Shown one piece after another: positions 36,106 to 43,996 of a stretch of DNA of 64,000 nt. The position numbers and the translations under genes were made by a program. Origin of the DNA: Snuella lapsa (GTDB taxonomy: Bacteria; Bacteroidota; Bacteroidia; Flavobacteriales; Flavobacteriaceae); assembly GCF_039539345.1 (NCBI RefSeq), contig NZ_BAABCY010000034.1:1-64000 (forward strand), in the 5' to 3' direction. Numbering within the stretch: position 1 is the first letter of the stretch; each line of letters begins with the position of its first letter. Under the pieces are notes generated by a model. The model did not search any database, was not told the origin of the DNA, and worked only from the letters and a program-made list of their open reading frames with translations.

Positions 36106-36522
36106 TAATTTTCATCCTTTTCCAGAAAATCAATGTTGAACAGTAAATTTTAGAGATTTCAAATATATGTTTTATCTACATAAAATTAGTAGGTATATTC
36201 ATCAAAAAAGACGGATTTTTCTGTTTTTTTTATGTGGTTTAACACATGCCTTTGTAAATTAATTGGTAGTGTATTTTAAAAGCGTTAATTTTTAATTGAC
36301 GACATTTTTAATGAGGCCTTGTTAATTCAATGAGCCATTTTTAGGAAGTAACCTTTGATAAGATGACTTTGAAATATAAATATACCTGCCTTTTTTGATC
36401 AAAAAACACCCGAGTTGTAATTGTGGTTTTTTTTTCTTTGTATAAAAGATTATTCTTTCATTAACTTTTGGTGTTAAATTAATAAAAGATTATTCTAGTA
36501 AAATTTTTTGAATGAAATGCTT
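36106..36522. promoter_or_regulatory. Divergent control region between peptide cluster and TonB operon
   Basis: This 400-bp AT-rich region carries no gene. Visible elements are a minus-strand -7 (TATATTTG, 36167-36160), a 16-bp perfect palindrome TTTTTTGATCAAAAAA (36391-36406), and two exact direct repeats of ATAAAAGATTATTCT at 36442-36456 and 36482-36496, 40 bases apart (about four turns). A plus-strand promoter could be TTG (36438-36440) with TAACTTTTG 21 bases further, which would place the first direct repeat between its two elements. Confidence 0.45.
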
Positions 36523-37236
36523 ATGATGAAAAAGCGATGTTTATTATTCCTGCTTAACCTGATATTGATTAATTCATGTTTGTCTCAGGCTCAATCATTG
36601 GAAAAAAATCTATACAATTTATATGATAATTTAACCCAAACCCAAAACAATGAAGTCTATAATGGACTTGAATATGTAGATTTAGATAGAAGGCTTTCGC
36701 CAGATGACCATAAATTTTATGGTTCCTTCAATTTAATACCTGGAAGTGTTATTTATAACAGGCAACCTTATTACAATTTAAAGTTAAAATATGATCTTTT
36801 GGAGGATGTTGTTGTCGTTCACTTTATAGATGCCAATCACATACGCCTAAACTCTAAGCTAGTAACATCATTTGCTATTGGAGACAATAATGCCTTTGTG
36901 CGATTGCCTTTTAGGAAGTCATTGGCATCGTTTTATGGTCATGGTTTTTTTAAAGAGGCGTATAAAGGAAATGGGTATTCCTTATATATTAAGTACATAA
37001 AAAAAAAGGTTGAAAAGATTAAGGATCAAAAGATCTATAGTGTTTTTAACGATAGTGAAGTTTATGTGATACAAAATGGAGAGACTTTTTTTGAGGCAAG
37101 TAGGATTAAAGAAGTCACGAAAGCTATTCCTGAAAAGGAAGACTTAATAAAGCTGTTTTATAAAAATTACAGCAGACTTTACAGAAGCAATAGAAGAGAT
37201 TTTCTAGTCAGACTCCTTAAGAGTCTGGATAACTAA
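36523..37236 (+). CDS. secreted protein of unknown function, first gene of TonB operon
   Basis: From the ATG at 36523 (MMKKRCLLFLLNLILINSCLS) this is a 237-residue protein with a signal peptide; an earlier ATG at 36508 would add five residues. Cleavage may be by signal peptidase I after SQA or, less likely, at the Cys of INSC as a lipoprotein. The rest is mixed beta and alpha with a basic C-terminal half (YIKYIKKKVEKIKDQK, NYSRLYRSNRR). I do not recognise a family. It precedes the TonB receptor by 21 bases and is surely in its operon, so it may help in sensing or surface binding. Confidence 0.72.
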   Translation: MMKKRCLLFLLNLILINSCLSQAQSLEKNLYNLYDNLTQTQNNEVYNGLEYVDLDRRLSPDDHKFYGSFNLIPGSVIYNRQPYYNLKLKYDLLEDVVVVHFIDANHIRLNSKLVTSFAIGDNNAFVRLPFRKSLASFYGHGFFKEAYKGNGYSLYIKYIKKKVEKIKDQKIYSVFNDSEVYVIQNGETFFEASRIKEVTKAIPEKEDLIKLFYKNYSRLYRSNRRDFLVRLLKSLDN

Positions 37237-37257
37237 TGCCAAGGCAACTAAATTAAT

Positions 37258-40014
37258 ATGTTTATTAAAAGGAACTTTATAATATACTTTTTGCTTCTTG
37301 TTTGTCAACTTTTTTATGGTCAATCCAAAAAGGAAATATCCATAAGTTTTAAAAAAGTGCATTGTGTTGAAGCGATAAAACAGTTGGAAAATGAAATAGA
37401 TTTTATCTTTTATTTCGATAAAGATTGGTTTAGCGGTTGTGAAATAACCAAATCCTTTAAAGATGCTAGCTTAACAGAAGTTATTGATGGTCTGTTGGAT
37501 GGCACATCAATAAATTATATTTTTCTAGATAAAAGAATTATTTTAACAAACAATAATGCTGTGTTTACAGAACTGCCTATAGGATATTTTGGAGACACCA
37601 TAAAGGATGAGGAAGAAATTAAAATGCCTACCGCAAAGCAAAAGCAATTTGAGAAAAGAATTGTTGGTAGTTCGGGTATAGTGTATTCGGTGGGAAAAGA
37701 GAACAAACGGTCTTCAAAAAAAGTATTTACGGTATCGGGTATTATTAGGGACTCAAAAACTGGAAAGCCAATTGAAAGTATGACGGTTTTCGTAGCTGGC
37801 ATAGGAGCGAATACATTAACTGGTACTGATGGCTTTTATACCTTAAACCTGCCCTCTGGATACTATATTTTGGAACTATCTTCGTTGTCTTACGGAAAGG
37901 ACAAAAAGCAGATTATTGTCTATGGCGATGGTATATTAAACTTAAATATTCAGGAAGTTGTAGAACAGCTGGATGAGGTTTTAATTGAATCGAACAGGGA
38001 CGATAATATAAAAAAGGTCGCAGTTGGGGTAACAAAAATAGATGTTGAAGGTATAAAAAACATCCCTCTCGTTTTGGGTGAAAGGGATATTTTAAAAGTA
38101 GCAACGACCATGCCGGGTATCAAAACAGCAGGAGAAGGGGCATTGGGTTATAGTGTAAGGGGAGGCAAGGTCGATCAAAACCTAATTCTTTTTGATAATG
38201 CACTACTATATAATCCCTCACATTTTTTTGGGGTGTTTTCGGCCATTAACCCTTTTGTTACTGATGATGTAGATATTTATAAAGGGAGTATTCCTGCAGA
38301 GTTTGGAGGGCGCTTGTCATCTGTAATCGATATAAAAACCAAGGAAGCCAATATGAAAAAGTTTTCCGGCGAAGGCAATATAGGGCCCATTACAGGAAAT
38401 TTAACTTTTGAGACTCCAATTGTAAAGGACAAGATTTCTGTTATGGCAGGGGTAAGGGCAACCTATTCAGATTGGATATTAAAAGCAATTTCCGAAGAGT
38501 CTGTTAAAAACAGTTCAGCCTCATTTTACGATGCTGTTTTAAAATACGACCATAAAATAGATAACAAAAACACATTACAGGCAACGGGTTACATGAGTCG
38601 TGATGAGTTCAGTATATCTTCAGATTCTACCTATGCTTATGCCAACCAATTGGCCTCTATTAAATGGGGACATCAATTTAACGATAAAAACAGGCTTTCG
38701 GTTAGGTTGGCAAACAGTAACTATAAGTTTAATATCATTAACGAAGGAAATTTCAATAGAAATTTTGATTATGGTTTTAGTATAAACGAAACACAACTTA
38801 AACTGCTGGCAAACTATAATCATAGTAAGATCCATAAGTTTACCTATGGTATAGGTAGCAAACTGTATAATATTCAACCGGGATATATAAAACCTTTGGG
38901 TAATGAGTCAGATATTGAGCGTAAATCCTTAGATAAAGAAAAAGGATTGGAGTCCGCTGTGTTTTTATCTGATTTATTTAGCGTTAATGAAAAATTACAA
39001 TTGGATGCGGGACTAAGGTATTCCGTTTATACAGCATTAGGAGAAAGCAGTCAGAATATTTACAATCCAGATGCTCCAAGAAGCGAAGAAAGTGTAATAT
39101 ATACTAAGTTTTATAAAAACAATGAGGTTGTTAAATCTTACGGAGGTCTGGAATTACGACTATCGGGAAGATATTATTTGTCTTCAAGCATGTCCTTAAA
39201 GTTGGGATATAATAATACCATTCAATATTCACATTTATTGTCTACAAATACCACGGCATCACCCGTAGATTCGTGGAAGCTGTCCGATCTTAATATTGAA
39301 CCGCAACGGGCAGATCAATTTTCCTTGGGGCTGTTTAAAAACTTTAAAGAAGACCAATACGAAGCGAGCGTTGAGGGCTATTATAAAAACATGAAAAACT
39401 TATTGGATTTTAAGGTTGGCGCCAACCTAACCTTAAATGAAAACATTGAGACAGAATTGTTGTCTGGCGACGGTAAGGCCTATGGCGTGGAGTTCCTCAT
39501 AAAAAAGAAAAAAGGCAGGCTTAATGGTTGGTTGGGATACTCCTATTCTAGAACGCTAGTAAAATTAGACAGTAAATTTTTAACCGATAAGGTTAACAAT
39601 GGCGAATATTTTCCAGCCAACCAAGATCGCCCCCACGATTTAAGTTTAATTTCTAATTATAGAATAACCAAACGATATAGTGTTTCGTTTAATTTTAATT
39701 ATCAGTCAGGAAGGCCGGTAACCTATCCTGTGGGCAAGTATTATTACTCAGGAAACGAACAGGTGTTGTATAGCGATAGAAATAAGCATAGAATACCAGA
39801 TTACTATAGACTCGATTTGGGTATAAATATTGAAGGAGACCATAGAAATGAGAAACTGGCGCATAGTTTTTGGAATGTGTCGATCTATAATTTGTTAGGT
39901 CGAAATAATCCGTATTCGGTATATTTTGTAAATGAAAAAGGCCGAATAAAAGGGTACAAATCATCTATTTTTTCAGTGCCAATACCAACTATTACATACA
40001 ATTTTAAGTTTTAG
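37258..40014 (+). CDS. TonB-dependent receptor with STN and carboxypeptidase-like domains
   Basis: This 918-residue outer-membrane protein has a signal peptide (IIYFLLLVCQLFYGQS), an STN domain (about 25-100; ISFKKVHCVEAIKQLE, FIFYFDKDWF), a CarboxypepD_reg-like domain (about 155-235; VSGIIRDSKTGKPIESM), a plug (about 260-365; SVRGGKVDQNLILFDNALLYNPSH, KGSIPAEFGGRLSSVIDIKT) and a 22-stranded barrel ending in aromatic F (NFKF). STN domains usually feed an anti-sigma factor, but no FecR or sigma gene is near. It is followed after two bases by DUF4249, a common pairing. The ligand is unknown; an oligopeptide is plausible given the neighbouring peptide locus. Confidence 0.93.
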   Translation: MFIKRNFIIYFLLLVCQLFYGQSKKEISISFKKVHCVEAIKQLENEIDFIFYFDKDWFSGCEITKSFKDASLTEVIDGLLDGTSINYIFLDKRIILTNNNAVFTELPIGYFGDTIKDEEEIKMPTAKQKQFEKRIVGSSGIVYSVGKENKRSSKKVFTVSGIIRDSKTGKPIESMTVFVAGIGANTLTGTDGFYTLNLPSGYYILELSSLSYGKDKKQIIVYGDGILNLNIQEVVEQLDEVLIESNRDDNIKKVAVGVTKIDVEGIKNIPLVLGERDILKVATTMPGIKTAGEGALGYSVRGGKVDQNLILFDNALLYNPSHFFGVFSAINPFVTDDVDIYKGSIPAEFGGRLSSVIDIKTKEANMKKFSGEGNIGPITGNLTFETPIVKDKISVMAGVRATYSDWILKAISEESVKNSSASFYDAVLKYDHKIDNKNTLQATGYMSRDEFSISSDSTYAYANQLASIKWGHQFNDKNRLSVRLANSNYKFNIINEGNFNRNFDYGFSINETQLKLLANYNHSKIHKFTYGIGSKLYNIQPGYIKPLGNESDIERKSLDKEKGLESAVFLSDLFSVNEKLQLDAGLRYSVYTALGESSQNIYNPDAPRSEESVIYTKFYKNNEVVKSYGGLELRLSGRYYLSSSMSLKLGYNNTIQYSHLLSTNTTASPVDSWKLSDLNIEPQRADQFSLGLFKNFKEDQYEASVEGYYKNMKNLLDFKVGANLTLNENIETELLSGDGKAYGVEFLIKKKKGRLNGWLGYSYSRTLVKLDSKFLTDKVNNGEYFPANQDRPHDLSLISNYRITKRYSVSFNFNYQSGRPVTYPVGKYYYSGNEQVLYSDRNKHRIPDYYRLDLGINIEGDHRNEKLAHSFWNVSIYNLLGRNNPYSVYFVNEKGRIKGYKSSIFSVPIPTITYNFKF

Positions 40015-40016
40015 AA

Positions 40017-41216
40017 ATGAATAGAAAAATAATATATAGGGTTTTAATAGTTGGGCTGGTTGTTTTAGGCTGTACAGAACGGTTTGAATTGAAGACAGAA
40101 ACTTTTGAGGATAGGCTCGTAATTGAAGCAACGATAACCAATGAGGTCATGTCTCAAGAAATTAAAATATCCAGAACCCATGTTTTAGAAAGCACTGAAC
40201 CAAATTATGAACATGGGGCTACAGTTAAAATTGAAGATAGCAACCAAAACACGTATAGCTTTACAGATGAAGGAGATGGACTGTATGTCTCTACAATACC
40301 GTTTATGGCCGAAGCTGGGGTGTCTTATAAGTTGTTTGTGGAAACTCTAGATGGGAGAAAATTTGAATCCTCACAAGAACAATTGGTGCCATTGGCAACT
40401 ATTGATAATTTGTACGCAGAACTCATTGATGTAGATGGGGTTTCTGGTATTCAGGTCTTAGCCGATACTAATGAAAATTTAGGAGAGGCACAATTTTTCA
40501 GATACGAGTATGAAGAAACCTATAAAATTGTTGCGCCTTTTTACACGAGTTACGATGCCCTAATTACCAATTTGGTGGTTAGTCCTTCACTGTCGTATGA
40601 TATTGAATTAGTGCCGCGTCCACAGGAACAAAAAATATGTTATTCAACTCATAATTCTGAGGAAATTCTTTTAGACAATGTTAATGGGCTAGCAGCGAGT
40701 GCATTAAAGAAAGTTCCAATACGATTCATACCTATTGAAGATCCTATATTAAGGGATCGTTACAGTATTTTGGTCAAGCAATATGTCCAATCAGCCAATG
40801 CGTATAATTTTTATAAGATATTAAGGGATTTAGGTTCGGACGGAAGTATTTTTCTTGATAATCAACCAGGGTTTATTCAAGGAAATATTGTTTCCAGTCT
40901 TTACGAAAATGATAATGCTATTGGTTTTTTTGATGTGTCTTCGGTATCTTCAAAAAGAATTTATTTTAATTATTTAGACTTCGGTATTGACAAGCCGCCA
41001 TATTTTTATGACTGTGAGGTAATATTATGGGATTATTTAAATACTGGTCCAGAAATAAACGAACGCTATTATTTATATCAGAATTTAACGTTTGATGATT
41101 ATATATATGCAAGTGTAGCAGGTTATGAGGAGTCCGTGTATGGGCTTACAACACCTCATTGTGGTAATTGTACAACATTTTCATCTGGTAAAAAACCTGA
41201 ATTTTGGGAAGATTAA
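40017..41216 (+). CDS. DUF4249 domain lipoprotein
   Basis: This 399-residue protein has a lipoprotein signal with lipobox Cys19 (VVLGC) and the DUF4249 layout: an N-terminal Ig-like domain (LVIEATITNEVMSQEIKISRT), TYSFTDEGDGLYVST, and a long beta-rich C-terminal part ending in a CGNCTTFSSGKKPEFW block. DUF4249 proteins are almost always encoded next to TonB receptors of this kind in Bacteroidota and are thought to sit on them at the cell surface. The stop overlaps the next start (TAATG). Confidence 0.92.
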   Translation: MNRKIIYRVLIVGLVVLGCTERFELKTETFEDRLVIEATITNEVMSQEIKISRTHVLESTEPNYEHGATVKIEDSNQNTYSFTDEGDGLYVSTIPFMAEAGVSYKLFVETLDGRKFESSQEQLVPLATIDNLYAELIDVDGVSGIQVLADTNENLGEAQFFRYEYEETYKIVAPFYTSYDALITNLVVSPSLSYDIELVPRPQEQKICYSTHNSEEILLDNVNGLAASALKKVPIRFIPIEDPILRDRYSILVKQYVQSANAYNFYKILRDLGSDGSIFLDNQPGFIQGNIVSSLYENDNAIGFFDVSSVSSKRIYFNYLDFGIDKPPYFYDCEVILWDYLNTGPEINERYYLYQNLTFDDYIYASVAGYEESVYGLTTPHCGNCTTFSSGKKPEFWED

Positions 41217-42940
41217 TGGGAAATATGGGTTATAAATGTAGCATTATCATGTGCCTAGTCGTAAACTTTGTGTTTTCACAAGGCGTTAGCGAGGTGTTTC
41301 CTGTACAGGCAAGGGAAGCTGTGATTCTAAGCTCGAATGCGACTGTATTTGTTGTTGGCGAAGAGCTGTATTATAAGTTCTATGGTTTAGTTGGGGGTAA
41401 CCTACCTAGCTCTATTAGTAAATTAGGCTATGTGGAATTGCTGTCTTCAGGCAAAGAAAAGCTCTTTAGCCATAAATTAAAACTGGATAACGGTGTGGCG
41501 CATGGTGATTTTTTTATCCCTACAAATGTTAAGACAGGTCACTATAAATTAATAGCTTATACTAAGTGGAATAGTAAGTCCTTTTTTCAAAAGGATGTTT
41601 TTATAATTAATCCATACACAGCTGGTAATGCGGTTGAAAAAGATTCTAGCAACAATAATTTTGTAGAAATAGCTTCTATTACTGAAAAAAATAGTCTGTT
41701 AACGGCAAATAAAGCACCGCAGAGTATTATCAAAACGGATAAAAACAGTTACAGCCTCAGAAGTAAAGTGGTTTTGCAAATAGATAATGGCACTAAAGAA
41801 TTACCCCATGGACATTATAGTCTATCTGTTAGGAAAATAAACCCGATACAAGTTTTAAACAAAGAAGACCTAAAAAGCACAACTATTGCCCAAACGTCGC
41901 GTAAAGCATTGCCAGAGATTAGGGGAGAGATAATTTCGGGAACTGTAAAATCTAAGCAGGACAATTCTGTGGTGCCCAATAAAATAGTTTCTATATCATT
42001 TCCAGGTAAAAATTACATCTATAAAAATAGTATAACCGACAGTTCAGGTAAGTTTTATTTCAATGTACTAGAGAATTATAACGATACCAATGCGTTAGTT
42101 CAGCTTTCAGATAAGAATAAGGAAAATTATAGGATAGTGTTGGATGATAATGGTTTTCAAGATTATGGCGAATTGACCTTTGAAAAAGTAAAGCTAGACC
42201 CCAATATTAAAGATTGGATCTTAAGGGAGAGTATCTATAACCAAATTGAAAGTGCTTACTATAAAACAAAAAGGGATAGTATTGTGGCAAAGCAATTGCC
42301 TTCTGTGTTTTATGGTGAAGCCAGTGTCGATTACGTATTGGATGATTACAAAAGATTTCCGTCTTTAAGGGAAACATTCATTGAAGTTGTAGAAAAGGCC
42401 GCTATTAGAGGGGAGAATGGGGGCTTTAAGTTTAAGGTGTTTGATTATGAAGAAAAAAGGAGTAATCGTTTTAGTGAATTAGAACCATTGGTTCTTTTTG
42501 ATGGCGTGTCAATTCAAAATGCAGATGCTATTATTGATTATGACGCAGGCAGGATAGAACGCATTAGTGTAGTTAGGGGCATATATTTTTATGGCCCGAG
42601 TATTTTCAACGGCATAATAGATATCACATCCAAAAAGGGAGATTTTACCTTAATGGCAAATGGAGATAATGTGGTTAAGTTAAAGCTTAGTGCGCCAGAG
42701 CATTTAAAGTTGCATGATCGTCCCAATTACTCCGATATTAAGCGGGAGTTAGATAGAATTCCCGATTACAGAAGGCAACTATTATGGGAGCCCAATATTC
42801 GTGAGACTAAACAATTGGATAAACTAGAATTTTATACTTCAGATGTAGAAGGTGTATTTGAAATCCTTTTAGAGGGCTATACATTATCAGGAAAGCAATT
42901 TTATTCAAAATCTTATTTTGATGTTGAGAATAAACTCTAA
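41216..42940 (+). CDS. secreted MG2-like / TonB-plug-like protein
   Basis: From the ATG at 41216, which overlaps the DUF4249 stop by one base, this is a 574-residue protein; a TTG four codons earlier is less likely. It has a signal peptide (SIIMCLVVNFVFSQG), an MG2-like N-terminal domain (VFVVGEELYYKFYG, GVAHGDFFIPTNVKTGHYKLIAYT), a carboxypeptidase-regulatory-like domain (about 240-310) and a C-terminal plug-like domain (DDYKRFPSLRETFIEVV, PLVLFDGVSI, ERISVVRGIYFYG, GIIDITSKKGDF) without a barrel. Such proteins follow TonB receptor/DUF4249 pairs in some Bacteroidota. The stop overlaps the truncated KAP gene by four bases, so a rearrangement ended close by. Confidence 0.8.
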   Translation: MGNMGYKCSIIMCLVVNFVFSQGVSEVFPVQAREAVILSSNATVFVVGEELYYKFYGLVGGNLPSSISKLGYVELLSSGKEKLFSHKLKLDNGVAHGDFFIPTNVKTGHYKLIAYTKWNSKSFFQKDVFIINPYTAGNAVEKDSSNNNFVEIASITEKNSLLTANKAPQSIIKTDKNSYSLRSKVVLQIDNGTKELPHGHYSLSVRKINPIQVLNKEDLKSTTIAQTSRKALPEIRGEIISGTVKSKQDNSVVPNKIVSISFPGKNYIYKNSITDSSGKFYFNVLENYNDTNALVQLSDKNKENYRIVLDDNGFQDYGELTFEKVKLDPNIKDWILRESIYNQIESAYYKTKRDSIVAKQLPSVFYGEASVDYVLDDYKRFPSLRETFIEVVEKAAIRGENGGFKFKVFDYEEKRSNRFSELEPLVLFDGVSIQNADAIIDYDAGRIERISVVRGIYFYGPSIFNGIIDITSKKGDFTLMANGDNVVKLKLSAPEHLKLHDRPNYSDIKRELDRIPDYRRQLLWEPNIRETKQLDKLEFYTSDVEGVFEILLEGYTLSGKQFYSKSYFDVENKL

Positions 42941-43641
42941 CTCACTATTTTTTTAACTTTACACACTTCAGCTTCATTAACAGCTTTTTTATCAACACCA
43001 CAGAAGAAAATGGTTTTTTGCCCATATGTAAAAAACAACTTCAAAGCAGAAAGCAAATTCAACACATTTTCAGGTTCACATCTATCTAAGTCATCAACAA
43101 ATACAATATTATAATCATATGGTTTTGTAACTGTTTTATTATCTTCCCATCTAATAAACTCTTCCTTAAATCTATTTTTTAACAGCAAAAAAGTTTGACC
43201 TAGTCCTTCATCAAGTACTTCAACTATTTTACTTCCATCTATTCTCAACCCAGGTATAGAAACACTCACAGAATTAGAAAACCCTTTAAATAATTTAGCC
43301 GCAATATTAACAATCTCTCCAAAAGTTTCTTCCGTCGAATCCCGACTCTCAGCAACAAAATACTCAAGTAAAGAAATTGATAAATTGGCATCACTCTCAA
43401 ATTCCCATGCCTCAAAAAAGAAAGTATTAAAACTGCCTTTTAACTCCTTTTCGAGGTACTTCATTAAAGTACTCTTACCACTTCCCCAGTCACCATAAAG
43501 AGAAAACATTTTAATATCAGGAAATTCGCTTGTATTGCTTTTTAAAAAAGTTTTGATAATCTCTCCTTTATCTATAATTCCAAGATAATCATTTTCAAAA
43601 GTTAAATCTTCTACCGGAAGATTAGGCAATAGTCTAGGCAT
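42937..43641 (-). pseudogene. KAP family P-loop NTPase, C-terminally truncated
   Basis: The 234 remaining residues begin normally (MPRLLPNLPVEDLTFENDYLG) and carry Walker A YGDWGSGKST near residue 50 and the KAP hallmark Walker B VFVDDLDRCEPENVLNLLSALK near residue 185. The reading frame then leaves the family after GVDKKAVNEA and ends in an unrelated tail (EVCKVKKIVS). KAP proteins usually run to 400-700 residues, some with membrane helices, and several act in phage defence. The 3' part is missing and replaced by the end of the TonB operon, so this is probably a dead fragment left by a deletion or insertion. Confidence 0.82.
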
Positions 43642-43699
43642 GTAATTGATTTTCTTTAAAAGTAAGAAAATTCTATTGATAACGAAATTATAGGCTCAA

Positions 43700-43980
43700 A
43701 GTAAAAATCACACCTTCTAAGAAGGTGGCTTTGAATTGCCCCTAAAAGGGGCTTCGAGGGCCTGGTTCAAAAATCAAATTTCTGTTGATTCTCTTCAACT
43801 ATTCTCTCTTCCTTTTCNNNNNNNNNNNNNNNNNNNNNNNNNNNNNNNNNNNNNNNNNNNNNTATTCACATTTATATATAACATGACTAAGTTTCTTATA
43901 TTTGCTCATAGTACAAATATAGGCATAGCCTTCAGAACATGACCACCAGCAAAGCAGGTGGTTTTATAAGATGAAATAAA
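43700..43980 (-). mobile_element. tnpA: IS200/IS605-family element, copy 2 (contains an assembly gap)
   Basis: The visible ends (43700-43817 and 43863-43980) appear identical to copy 1 (24208-24325 and 24669-24786), including the terminal hairpins and both ends of the tnpA gene, in the same orientation. The 343 bases present in copy 1 between these blocks are replaced by 45 N. The element probably has the full 579 bp and an intact tnpA, but this cannot be shown here. The flanks differ from copy 1. It lies between the KAP remnant and ygiQ. Confidence 0.9.
43818..43862. other. Assembly gap (45 N)
   Basis: Forty-five N lie inside the second IS200-type copy. By comparison with copy 1, 343 bases should be here, so coordinates beyond this point are short by about 298 bases relative to the real chromosome. 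Confidence 0.97.
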
Positions 43981-43996
43981 TGAGATTCGTATAATA

